From Bacteroidales bacterium (lineage in GTDB: Bacteria > Bacteroidota > Bacteroidia > Bacteroidales > UBA932), in NCBI GenBank assembly GCA_016281015.1, contig JAEEHS010000013.1, positions 151,916 through 215,915 on the forward strand: a DNA stretch of 64,000 bases. The letters run 5' to 3'. Shown here piece after piece: positions 54,846 to 63,983 of the stretch; positions within the stretch are counted from its first letter, which is position 1; every line of letters starts with the position of its first letter. A model generated the notes under the pieces. It was given only the letters and a program-made list of their open reading frames with translations, had not been told where the DNA came from and made no database searches. Both the position numbers and the translations under genes were made by a program.

Positions 54846-57461
54846 TTATGCGGTTGCGAGTTCTGTCAGGCAGTCCATGGCGGCTTTCAGGCCGTCGAGG
54901 TCACGACCGCCGGCCGTTGCGAGGCCGCTCTGTCCGCCGCCGCCTCCCTGGATCCGTTTCGCCGCCTCGCGGATGTCCTTGCCGGCATTCTTGCCTTTGG
55001 CGACAAGGTCGTCGGAATACATCAACAGTAGGTTCGGCTTGCCGGCGAAGACATAGGCGCCCACGAGGGCCAGGTTCTCGGCCTTCTTCTGCAGGAGGAG
55101 CGCCATGTTGCGGGCCATCGCCGGGTCCACGGAAAGGTCGAATTTCGCGACCTTGACGCCGCCGACCACTTCCGCCTTGGCACTGACCGCCTCGGCGAGC
55201 TGTGCCGCCTTTTCAGCGGCCGCCTCTTCCAGCTGTTTCCGCGCCTCGGCGTTTTCCTCGACCAGTTTCTTGATGGCGCCGGCAAGGTCCGGAACATTGT
55301 TGAAGAAGCCCCGGGCCGTGCGGAGGAGGTCCTCCATGTTATTGACCACCGCTTCGGCAGCGGCTCCGCTCACACATTCGATGCGGCGCACGCCGGCGGC
55401 GATGGCGCTCTCGGACAGGATGCGGAAATAACCGATGTTGCCGGTCGCGCCGGTATGGGTCCCGCCGCAGAGTTCCACGGATTCCCCGAAACGGACCACG
55501 CGGACCCTGTCGCCGTACTTCTCGCCGAACAGGGCGATGGCGCCCATCGCATGGGCCTCGTCCATCGTGGCGTCGCGTTTTTCCTGGAGCGGATAATTCG
55601 CGCGGATGCGCTCATTGACAATCGCTTCCACTTTCCGGATTTCCTCGTCCGTCATCTTGGCAAAATGGGAAAAGTCGAAGCGGAAATAGTCCGGCCCCAC
55701 GAAGGAGCCCTTCTGCTCGACATGGGTACCCAGCACTTCGCGAAGGGCCTGGTCCACGAGGTGGGTTGCCGTATGGTTTGCGGCAATCCGCCCTCGGCGC
55801 TCCTCATCGACATACAGGTCGAAACTCTCCGTCCCGTCCTCGGGCAGATGCTCGGCCAGATGGATGGTCAGGTTGTTCTCCTTTACGGTATTGAGGATGG
55901 CGATCTTCTCGCCGGAGGCGCTCACGACATAGCCGGTGTCACCGACCTGTCCGCCCATCTCGGCGTAGAACGGCGTCTTGTCGAAAACCAGCTGGAACAG
56001 GGTCTTGTTCTTCTGCTTGACGGTACGTTGTTTCAGCAGGCGGGCTCCCTCGTAACGCAGGAAATCGTAGCCGATGAACTCCACCTCGTCGCCGCTGTGG
56101 AATTCCACCCAGTCACCGAATTCGTTCGAGGTCGCCGCACGGGCGCGCTCTTTCTGCTTCTGGAGCTCCGCCTGGAAGCCTTCCAGGTCCACGGTGTAGC
56201 CCTTTTCCGTCGCAATCAGTTCGGTCAGGTCCACCGGGAAACCGTAGGTGTCATACAGCACGAAGGCGTCCGTCCCCGAAACCCGTTTCGTGTCCTGGTT
56301 CCGGGCCATATTGTCTTCCAGCATCCGGATACCGCGGTCCAGGGTCCTGAGGAAGGCGTTTTCCTCTTCACGGATCACGCTCTCAATGAGTTTCTGCTGG
56401 GCCTTGAGCTCCGGATAGGCCTCGCCCATGTCTTCGACCAGCTGCGGCACCAGGCGGCAGAGGAAAGGCTCGGTGAAACCAAGGAAAGTATAGCCATAGC
56501 GGACCGCCCGGCGCAGGATGCGGCGGATGACATAGCCGGCCTTCACGTTGGAGGGCAGCTGGCCGTCGGCGATGGAGAAGGCGATGGCCCGGATATGGTC
56601 TGCGCAGACGCGCATCGCCACATCCACCTGTCCGCCTTCGTGGTAGCGGTGGCCGGACAGTTCGCCGAGTTTGGCGATCAGGCCGGAGAACACGTCCGTC
56701 TCGTAATTCGACTGCTTGCCCTGGAGGACCATGCACAGGCGCTCAAAGCCCATGCCCGTGTCCACGTTTTTGTTCGGAAGCAGTTCCAGGTGGCCGTCCG
56801 CCTTGCGGTTGTACTGCATGAAGACGATGTTCCAGATTTCAATGACCTCGTCGTTGTCCGTATTGACCAGCTCCCGGCCCGGCTTTTTGGCAATCTCCTC
56901 GTCCGAACGCAGGTCGATATGGATCTCAGAGCAAGGGCCGCAGGGACCCGTGTCACCCATCTCCCAGAAATTGTCATGCTTGTTGCCCAGGAGGACATGG
57001 TCCTCGGGCATATGCCGGAGCCAGGCTTCCCGGGCCTCCGTATCCAGGGTCGTCCCGTCCTCGGCACTTCCCTCAAACACCGTGGCATACAGTTTCGTCT
57101 TGTCGATCTTGTACACCTCGGTGAGCAGTTCCCAGGCCCAGTCGATCGCCTCTTTCTTGAAATAGTCACCGAAAGACCAGTTTCCCAGCATCTCGAACAT
57201 CGTATGATGGCGCCCGTCATGGCCCACCGCCTCCAGGTCATTGTGCTTGCCGCTCACGCGGAGGCACTTCTGGGAGTCCGTCGCCCGGGGAAACTTCGGC
57301 GCACTGTTGCCGAGGAAAATATCCTTGAACTGGTTCATCCCCGCGTTCGTAAACATCAGGGTCGGGTCGTTCTTGATCACCATCGGCGCGGAGGGCACGA
57401 TGGTATGTCCCTTCGAAGCGAAGAAGTCCAGGTACTTCTGTCTGATTTCTTTTGCAGTCAT
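54846..57461 (-). CDS. alaS: Alanyl-tRNA synthetase
   Basis: [28 protein letters not shown]...; [38 protein letters not shown]. Confidence 0.98.
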   Translation of the reverse strand: MTAKEIRQKYLDFFASKGHTIVPSAPMVIKNDPTLMFTNAGMNQFKDIFLGNSAPKFPRATDSQKCLRVSGKHNDLEAVGHDGRHHTMFEMLGNWSFGDYFKKEAIDWAWELLTEVYKIDKTKLYATVFEGSAEDGTTLDTEAREAWLRHMPEDHVLLGNKHDNFWEMGDTGPCGPCSEIHIDLRSDEEIAKKPGRELVNTDNDEVIEIWNIVFMQYNRKADGHLELLPNKNVDTGMGFERLCMVLQGKQSNYETDVFSGLIAKLGELSGHRYHEGGQVDVAMRVCADHIRAIAFSIADGQLPSNVKAGYVIRRILRRAVRYGYTFLGFTEPFLCRLVPQLVEDMGEAYPELKAQQKLIESVIREEENAFLRTLDRGIRMLEDNMARNQDTKRVSGTDAFVLYDTYGFPVDLTELIATEKGYTVDLEGFQAELQKQKERARAATSNEFGDWVEFHSGDEVEFIGYDFLRYEGARLLKQRTVKQKNKTLFQLVFDKTPFYAEMGGQVGDTGYVVSASGEKIAILNTVKENNLTIHLAEHLPEDGTESFDLYVDEERRGRIAANHTATHLVDQALREVLGTHVEQKGSFVGPDYFRFDFSHFAKMTDEEIRKVEAIVNERIRANYPLQEKRDATMDEAHAMGAIALFGEKYGDRVRVVRFGESVELCGGTHTGATGNIGYFRILSESAIAAGVRRIECVSGAAAEAVVNNMEDLLRTARGFFNNVPDLAGAIKKLVEENAEARKQLEEAAAEKAAQLAEAVSAKAEVVGGVKVAKFDLSVDPAMARNMALLLQKKAENLALVGAYVFAGKPNLLLMYSDDLVAKGKNAGKDIREAAKRIQGGGGGQSGLATAGGRDLDGLKAAMDCLTELATA

Positions 57462-57674
57462 TTTCGTTCAAAAACTTATAACCTGCAAAGTTAATCAAAT
57501 TTCCCCGTCCCTGCAACCGGGCGGAAACGGCTCCGCCAACGATCCTTCATCCCCCGAACACCGACCGGACGATTTGTCCGGGCACGTTTTCCTGCCTTTT
57601 CCTTCCCGAAGGCATTGTTTTGGCCCGCCAGGGCAGGTTCCCCGGCATTTTCCTGCCCGGACGAAGCCCTGGGC

Positions 57675-57750
57675 GGGGAAGGTCCCGGGGATGAATGGGG
57701 AAGGTCCCAGGGGTGAATGGGGAAGGTCCCAGGGGTGAATGGGGAAGGTC
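57675..57750. repeat. 22-bp tandem repeat GGGGAAGGTCCCAGGGGTGAAT, ~3.5 copies
   Basis: Units at 57675-57696 (two substitutions), 57697-57718, 57719-57740, partial 57741-57750. Confidence 0.95.
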
Positions 57751-57916
57751 GACTTTCATAGTCAGGACCTTCCCCACCAAAACGCCACCACAGCGCCCTC
57801 TGATGCCGAACCGCCGGGGAAGGTCCCCGCCCTCAAATTCGACCTTCCCCAAATAGGTCCACCACCTTCCCCAAATAGGTCCGACAGACGGGACGCAAGG
57901 AACGGGAAACAGCCCG

Positions 57917-58053
57917 GCTGGCCATGGAGCCGGAGGGGCAGGGGCCGTCGGACGGCGTGGCCGTCCGTGGCCTCGAACGGAAGGGGCCCACAAGCGAAGC
58001 GAAGTGGGAAGGATAGCTCCGAATGGGCGTACCGGCCCGACGGCCCCTGCCCG
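57917..58053. mobile_element. Candidate MITE-like insertion with internal 16-bp inverted repeats and 5-bp GCCCG duplication
   Basis: Absent from copy 2; IR GGGCAGGGGCCGTCGG (57936-57951) / CCGACGGCCCCTGCCC (58037-58052); GCCCG on both sides; inner hairpin CGGACGGC-GTG-GCCGTCCG 57949-57967. Confidence 0.5.
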
Positions 58054-58096
58054 CAGGCGACAGCCAGTCGCCCGGCCACGAAACCGCCCCCAGTAC

Positions 58097-58127
58097 AAAA
58101 AAAAACCGCCCCGGAGTCCGGAGCGGT
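58097..58127 (-). terminator. Intrinsic terminator (inside repeat copy 1), downstream of the 58178-58837 gene
   Basis: Reverse strand ACCGCTCCGGACTCCGGGGCGGT followed by a T-run. Confidence 0.85.
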
Positions 58128-58177
58128 CTGTGGATTCCTCGGCCGAGGGCCGGGGGTAGAGGTGCCAAAAAATGAAG

Positions 58178-58837
58178 TTAACTTGCTGCATCAACTCGGG
58201 AGAGACGAACTTCGTAACCCGAACGGACAAATTCCTTCGAGGTCATGTCGTAAAACTGTCCAGTAACCGTTACGCGCAAGGTCCCATTCGACAACTGTGC
58301 TGATTCAACTGTATCAATGTAGGTCAGCTCGCCATAGATGCCTGTGCCAGTGTAGGAGAACCTCGATAGATCCGGAGAAAGTGCATTTCTTTCTCCGAGA
58401 TAAAAGAGAACATAGACTTGCAGACCAAAACCAGAAGCGGAAGACCACTCCGGAATGAAGATTTCTTTCGTCTCAGGGTCTTGTTTGACAACCTGCCTCA
58501 GAATATTCAAGCGTGCTCTGCAGCTATAGTCCAGAGGGCCGGAATAAGCATATAACTTTTCGACCGAATGATGTGCTGGCCATAGATACAGTTTCGAATT
58601 GTTCTCGTCCATTCCAGTGACACGAAAATAATTTGAGAATTCCTCATAAGGCGTCTGGCGCTCGCCATCACCGTCCAAATCGACCGCATTACCGAACCAG
58701 TTAACCTCTGAGATGGTATAGTTCCCTGCATTCTGCTCATTCAATTGTGCCGCTTCTTCCTTTCTCTGCGCAATCTCGTCTTTCCCGCAGGAAACTGTCA
58801 TTGCCACAATGGCGATAAATAATATTTTGCCTTTCAT
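58178..58837 (-). CDS. Lipoprotein of unknown function
   Basis: MKGKILFIAIVAMTVSC lipobox; AT-richer composition than flanks. Confidence 0.75.
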   Translation of the reverse strand: MKGKILFIAIVAMTVSCGKDEIAQRKEEAAQLNEQNAGNYTISEVNWFGNAVDLDGDGERQTPYEEFSNYFRVTGMDENNSKLYLWPAHHSVEKLYAYSGPLDYSCRARLNILRQVVKQDPETKEIFIPEWSSASGFGLQVYVLFYLGERNALSPDLSRFSYTGTGIYGELTYIDTVESAQLSNGTLRVTVTGQFYDMTSKEFVRSGYEVRLSRVDAAS

Positions 58838-58840
58838 ATA

Positions 58841-60514
58841 TTAATTGCTGGTTGCTGTTTTTATCGTGGCTATTCTCCGTTCATCAATAGGGATTAAGCA
58901 CATACTAAAATCACCAAAATCATAGCTCCTCAACGTATAACGTTCATTCTCGCTATCATAAGAAGTAATAATATTGTCCATATAATATACAACAGGCATG
59001 CCAAAATCATCATTTCCATCTTGCCAAGTAACAGAATAAGATTGCGATTGGGTCTTTTCATCGCCCCACGTACCAGATACGCCTAAACCTATTTTTTTGA
59101 TAATACCTGTTCCTATCTCTCCTGATACTGAAGCCGTTACCGAATTTGAATGCTTGAATATCGTGCTCACTGTTTTGCTGGTCGTTGTCTGCGCATCCAC
59201 TTCCGAAATCACTAGTTGCATATTATCAGAAACGGCAGATAAATTCCAACTGTTGTCCAATTTCAAGAACTGATTGGGGTGCTGGAGAGGATAATACCAC
59301 TTGGGTAAGAAATGCTCTGCCGACACCGTGAAACTTCCCCAGTTATTAAACCATGTCCAATCATACGTATAATACCCCTCCGACACATACACTAAATCAT
59401 GAGGGTTGACGGACACAACATAATAACCAACGCGCATCACTCCGCCTTCTCTCAACCCAACAAAGGCTTCAATCTGGAACTCAAATCCTCCATTCCCCCA
59501 CATGCGTCGGATGGCCTCATCAATATTGGGTCGGTCGCCCTTCTCTGTATAAGTTACCATATTATTAAGTTGGGGATCCGTAATATTATCCGCACACCTG
59601 AAAAGACCTGCTTGAGAAAGTGAAAAACGGTATATCAATTCCCGTTCGTACGTCACAAGACTACCATTGTTTACATTGGTCTGATTCATATCATAAAAGA
59701 TATAATCACGTTGAGCCGCACCATTCCACCCCAGGCCAAACGTGTTGTATGCATTGACCGTCTCAGGACTGATAATGTTCATCGTTGCGGATGAAATATA
59801 GTCGTGCTGATCTTGCACCAAATTGCTGGAATCATCCCAGTAGTTGATGAGCCCGCCTTCTATGTGCCCTTTGGTCTGCTTTGTTCCATCAAATTCCGGA
59901 TCAAAAAAATCGTACTCCCGCTCCCCGGACTTAGTGGCTGCCTCGCGGACGACCATACGCTCATTGCTCTTTACAATCAGAATCGGGAATGACGGGAATG
60001 AAAAGGCCGGCAAATCTCCAATTTTTTCTCCTTTACAATAAATGGGATGTGCTTCCATCCTGTCATCATAACCGACGGCAACACGGTCCGAAGACGTATC
60101 CCACGAGTTGACGGAAAAACAATTCTTTTCTACCCACGAATAGTCAGGAATCAGAATCGTTAATTTAGGGACCGATTGTTCTATTTGAGTCAACTGTTCG
60201 CTGTTATCTGAATACCGAAGCAACATTTCACGTACCGTCTCTCCGTTTGCGAGGCGACTGTCCTTCACATAAGGGTAAAACACATCATAATCCATGTCAA
60301 ACCTTTTAATGGCCTCTTCTTTTAAAAAGGTCCTCAGAGAAGGCTCCATTGCCACCGCCTTGGAAAGGATAACGGCAAAGGCCTGCTGTCCTTCCTGCTC
60401 AGACAGCGTTGTCGCACAAACCGACTCTTCCTGTTCAATGGAGTCTTTATTACAAGCATTGAATACCAGCGCAGCGAAAGCGCTCATGGCAACAAAACGA
60501 AACAATGTTCTCAT
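58841..60514 (-). CDS. Lipoprotein of unknown function with Ser/Thr-alternating C-terminal segment
   Basis: MRTLFRFVAMSAFAALVFNAC lipobox; TTTSKTVSTIFKHSNSVTASVSGEIGTGIIKKIGLGVSGTWGDEKTQSQSYSVTW. Confidence 0.78.
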   Translation of the reverse strand: MRTLFRFVAMSAFAALVFNACNKDSIEQEESVCATTLSEQEGQQAFAVILSKAVAMEPSLRTFLKEEAIKRFDMDYDVFYPYVKDSRLANGETVREMLLRYSDNSEQLTQIEQSVPKLTILIPDYSWVEKNCFSVNSWDTSSDRVAVGYDDRMEAHPIYCKGEKIGDLPAFSFPSFPILIVKSNERMVVREAATKSGEREYDFFDPEFDGTKQTKGHIEGGLINYWDDSSNLVQDQHDYISSATMNIISPETVNAYNTFGLGWNGAAQRDYIFYDMNQTNVNNGSLVTYERELIYRFSLSQAGLFRCADNITDPQLNNMVTYTEKGDRPNIDEAIRRMWGNGGFEFQIEAFVGLREGGVMRVGYYVVSVNPHDLVYVSEGYYTYDWTWFNNWGSFTVSAEHFLPKWYYPLQHPNQFLKLDNSWNLSAVSDNMQLVISEVDAQTTTSKTVSTIFKHSNSVTASVSGEIGTGIIKKIGLGVSGTWGDEKTQSQSYSVTWQDGNDDFGMPVVYYMDNIITSYDSENERYTLRSYDFGDFSMCLIPIDERRIATIKTATSN

Positions 60515-60526
60515 CTCTCCTCCGTA

Positions 60527-60944
60527 TTAAAGGTTAAACTCCCCTTCGTACTCATCTCCATTGAGGAGGACGAAGGTAATCACCCAGTTCCCTGAAGTGC
60601 TGGAGATTGGGATGGCGGCGATGCCGCTGCCGGAGACCGTGTCGCCGGTGCTCTCGCCGGTCGTCAAATTCTCAATCGTGACATCCACCGACACTCCCGC
60701 GTTCGCGAGATAAACGAAGACCGAGCCCGACACCTCATCATACTCCGCCTCAATCTGGACGGCCGAAGGGACACGAGGACCACCGGGAGGGTTGGATGGT
60801 TTTGGATGGTTTCTTAATTTTAATCGTTATCGATTCTTTAGAAAGGATTGCCGATTCACGAGATAACGAAAAAGCTTGAATGCTTTCCATACCACTTCCT
60901 ATCATCATCCCGACGATAAGAAGTAAAGTTGATAATTCTTTCAT
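60527..60944 (-). pseudogene. DUF3244-like small secreted protein, frameshifted by a 10-bp tandem duplication (possible phase-variable gene)
   Basis: Two ORF-track fragments (60750-60944 and 60527-60733) join in frame if one 10-bp unit (60793-60802 / 60803-60812, TGGATGGTTT on + strand) is removed. Confidence 0.75.
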
Positions 60945-61058
60945 ACTTAATATAAATTTTCAGGCAAAGGTATGAATGTTCTTATCAACTAACGATTAAA
61001 ATTACTAACAATTTAATATATACATTCCTGTATATCAATATCTTAAAAAACCCACGAA

Positions 61059-62756
61059 CTAACATCGCCTGCCACGGAAACATTTAGCATATTCAGAGGC
61101 AAAATCTTTTGCTTCAGGAATATCCAAATTGGCTATTTTCTCGGCATATCTGTTTTTTCGCATACCAACCGTAGCTTCAGGGAGCCCCACAAAGAAACTG
61201 ATGGCCTTGACTGAAAAACCAGATAAAATCATAATGAGAATGGTCCAATCTTCCTCCATCAATCGTTCGCCTTTATTCTCTTTTGCAGCAAAACCTTGCC
61301 GCAATTTATACATCATGTTCGACTTCTGGACATTGAGCGTATTTTCCAATGCAACAAGATAATCTGTATTGGAACGGAATTCCTTTAAATCTTTCTTGAA
61401 TGAATCGATGACTTCTTCGCGGGTCGCATACTTTTCCCGTGCGTGCTTTTTATCGAATCTGAAATAGATTTCCGACAGGGTCAACATATTCCTCACCTTG
61501 TCCTGAATCATTTCATTAACGGACTCTGCCAATCCGGACTGGGTTGAACGTAAACGCTGTAGCTCCTCTTCTACGTCTGCCACTTCTGCCATCAGTTTCT
61601 CAATTCTATATCGTCTCCTGCGATACTCAATCAGTGACAATATGATAACTATGGATAGTAAGGTCGTGGTAATTAACAACAAATACAATACATTTTGCTT
61701 TTCCAATGCTTCATTATCAGCGTCAACCTCAAAAAACTCTTCCAAAGAATGTGATATTGACAATCTCATTTTTTCATTGAATAACGAGTCTTGGAAAGAA
61801 ACTGTCTTTTCGAGGAAAGTTAAGGCGGCGGCGTATTCTCCATCATATTTATTTACGACATATTGGTCGAAAATATTGGATATCTGATCTTCTCTAGCAT
61901 CAGACATAGAAACGGCCTTATTCCAATAATACTCCATGGAATCAAGCTGGTTCAACAACCCGTAAGCCGCTCCGACAGTAGAGTATTCTTTTGATGAAAA
62001 CACGGCTTGAGGATACTGTTGGGCTTTCCGATAGTACTGAATAACTTCAAAAGGGTCAGGCGGAATTTTCGCATAGCACATATCCATATAAACCTTGTCA
62101 ATGTTATAAATGAGATTATCGTCCAGTTCCTGTTCCCGCTTTAATTCCGTCAAAAGACTGTCACACGAATGCAAATCTATCATATTCATGTAAATGACAG
62201 CCATGGAAAACTTTTGATATAAGGCATATTTATCTTCACCGGCGTCCATAAAGGCCTCATATGCTTCCTGTTTATATTCTAGTCCATGATTTGAATCATA
62301 GGTTTCATCATAGATGGTCCCTATATTGCTTAAAGAAAGGCCCTCATAATGGCGATCACCAAGAGAGCGAGCATCTTTCAGACTCTTCCTGAACGATAGG
62401 ATTGAGGACACATAATCACTTTTATTATACTGTACCCTGCCAAGACTATACGCTGACAGCATACGCTCTCGTGACAAAGGACGTTTTTTATAATAATTCC
62501 AGGCTACCAAAGCCAGAGAATCGTCGTTGACATCTATGTAGTTTTTATCCAAAACCATGCTGAATACACGGGCGAATTCCGCTCGGGAACGAGGACGGCA
62601 CGAATGGAACGATTGGTACGGCAACAAAAGAGACAACGAGGAATCCGGTTGTTCCGACAACAATTCTTCTGCTTCCTTTACTGCATGCCGATAGGCAGAC
62701 TCCTCCTGACAGGATATGGCAACTAAAACAAATAGCAATATAACGAATCGCTTCAT
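61059..62756 (-). CDS. TPR-containing, single-TM protein with coiled coil and C-terminal HTH-like region (Bacteroidetes membrane regulator type)
   Basis: Lipoprotein-like N-terminus, TPR-like helices, TM VLYLLLITTTLLSIVIILSLI, coiled coil, C-terminal EDWTILIMILSGFSVKAISFFVGLPEATVGMRKNRYAEKI. Confidence 0.72.
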   Translation of the reverse strand: MKRFVILLFVLVAISCQEESAYRHAVKEAEELLSEQPDSSLSLLLPYQSFHSCRPRSRAEFARVFSMVLDKNYIDVNDDSLALVAWNYYKKRPLSRERMLSAYSLGRVQYNKSDYVSSILSFRKSLKDARSLGDRHYEGLSLSNIGTIYDETYDSNHGLEYKQEAYEAFMDAGEDKYALYQKFSMAVIYMNMIDLHSCDSLLTELKREQELDDNLIYNIDKVYMDMCYAKIPPDPFEVIQYYRKAQQYPQAVFSSKEYSTVGAAYGLLNQLDSMEYYWNKAVSMSDAREDQISNIFDQYVVNKYDGEYAAALTFLEKTVSFQDSLFNEKMRLSISHSLEEFFEVDADNEALEKQNVLYLLLITTTLLSIVIILSLIEYRRRRYRIEKLMAEVADVEEELQRLRSTQSGLAESVNEMIQDKVRNMLTLSEIYFRFDKKHAREKYATREEVIDSFKKDLKEFRSNTDYLVALENTLNVQKSNMMYKLRQGFAAKENKGERLMEEDWTILIMILSGFSVKAISFFVGLPEATVGMRKNRYAEKIANLDIPEAKDFASEYAKCFRGRRC

Positions 62757-63030
62757 GTTTAATTATTTTGGTAAATATAGCGAAAATAACGGAAAGAAGC
62801 TGCCACGAGGAAAAGGTATTACAGTTTTCAACACCCCGTGGCAGCAAAAAGGCGACCCAGCCAAAAGACCGGGTCGCCGATATAATCAACTCGAACCGAC
62901 TTTTGAAGCGTAACATGCTGTGGCCGTTCAAAGGGGTCCCTAGTGAAGTATATCCGCGTTCCTTATGTCCCTCCGAATGGGACGCAAGGAACGAAAACCC
63001 CAGGAAAGTGCGCCTTACGTCCCAGATTTT

Positions 63031-63168
63031 GGGACGCAATGTACGGGAAACAGCCCGCAGGCGACAGCCAGCCGCCCGGCCACGAAACCGCCACCAGTAC
63101 AAAAGGGCACAAAAAAACCGCCCCGGAGTCCGGAGCGGTCTGTGGATTCCTCGGCCGAGGGCCGGGGG
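63031..63168. repeat. Dispersed repeat copy 2 (uninterrupted)
   Basis: GGGACGCAATGTACGGGAAACAGCCCGCAGGCGACAGCCAGCCGCCCGGCCACGAAACCGCC...GGCCGAGGGCCGGGGG; matches copy 1 in the same orientation. Confidence 0.9.
63111..63139 (-). terminator. Intrinsic terminator (inside repeat copy 2), downstream of rpsC
   Basis: Reverse strand ACCGCTCCGGACTCCGGGGCGGTTTTTTT. Confidence 0.85.
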
Positions 63169-63224
63169 CGGGAGGCGTCAAGTCCCACGAAGTGGGTGTG
63201 GCGCCAGCCCGAGGGTCGCCATGC

Positions 63225-63980
63225 CTAGCGACGTTCGCGGTCACCACCACGACGGCCGCCACGGCGTCCGCCACGGTCACCACCACGGCCACCTTCACGA
63301 CGGCCGGCGGCGGGAGCAGCGCTGGAAGCGAAACCGGCATTCGGACTGAGGTCCTGCTTGCCGTACTTCTCACCGTTGCAGATCCAGACCTTGATACCCA
63401 TGGCACCCATCTGTGTGCGGGCGACAGCCAGGGCATAGTCGATGTCAGCACGGAAGGTGTGGAGCGGGGTCCGGCCTTCCTTGAACATCTCGCTACGGGC
63501 GATTTCAGCGCCGCCGACGCGGCCGCTGATCTGCACCTTGATGCCTTCGGCACCGACACGCATGGCGGTGGCGATGGCCATCTTGATGGCGCGACGGTAG
63601 CTCACGCGGCCCTCGATCTGACGAGCGATGCTGTCAGCGACGATGGTAGCGTCAACCTCCGGGCGCTTCACCTCGAAGATGTTGATCTGGACATCCTTGG
63701 ATGTGACCTTCTTGAGCTCTTCCTTCAGCTTGTCGACCTCCTGGCCGCCCTTTCCGATGATGACACCCGGACGGGCAGCGTGAATGGTGACGGTGATGAG
63801 CTTCAGGGTGCGCTCGATGACGATCCGGGAGAGGCTGGCCTTCGCGAGGCGGCTTCCCAGATATGTGCGGCTCTCATACTCCTCGGCGATCTTCTCGGCA
63901 TAGTTGCCGCCGACCCAGTTGGAGTCCCAACCACGGGTGATACCGATTCGGTTGCTGATAGGATTGGTTTTCTGTCCCAT
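63225..63980 (-). CDS. rpsC: Ribosomal protein S3 with Gly/Arg-rich C-terminal tail
   Basis: [52 protein letters not shown]; tail [22 protein letters not shown]. Confidence 0.97.
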   Translation of the reverse strand: MGQKTNPISNRIGITRGWDSNWVGGNYAEKIAEEYESRTYLGSRLAKASLSRIVIERTLKLITVTIHAARPGVIIGKGGQEVDKLKEELKKVTSKDVQINIFEVKRPEVDATIVADSIARQIEGRVSYRRAIKMAIATAMRVGAEGIKVQISGRVGGAEIARSEMFKEGRTPLHTFRADIDYALAVARTQMGAMGIKVWICNGEKYGKQDLSPNAGFASSAAPAAGRREGGRGGDRGGRRGGRRGGDRERR

Positions 63981-63983
63981 AGT

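Larger units (their letters stand above)
57890..58156. repeat. Dispersed repeat copy 1, interrupted by a 137-bp insertion (57917-58053)
   Basis: 27-bp left module 57890-57916 and ~103-bp right module 58054-58156 match contiguous copy 2 (63031-63168). Confidence 0.85.

Noticed and set aside
52388-55156. 922-aa + strand ORF in the track
   Set aside because: Lies antisense to the LptF-like/Fmt ORF and the end of alaS, which have clear family motifs; low-complexity His/Arg/Gly/Asp composition typical of antisense reading of GC-rich genes.
55455-57494. 679-aa + strand ORF
   Set aside because: Antisense to alaS; no recognisable motifs.
57675-57750. Possible CRISPR array
   Set aside because: Head-to-tail 22-bp units without unique spacers and no cas genes nearby; a simple tandem repeat.
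57547-58230. ORFs of 105-227 aa across the repeat field and similar ORFs at 62545-63559
   Set aside because: They share the peptide VSWPGxWLSPAG only because they translate the dispersed repeat; no start/RBS context or conserved protein features.
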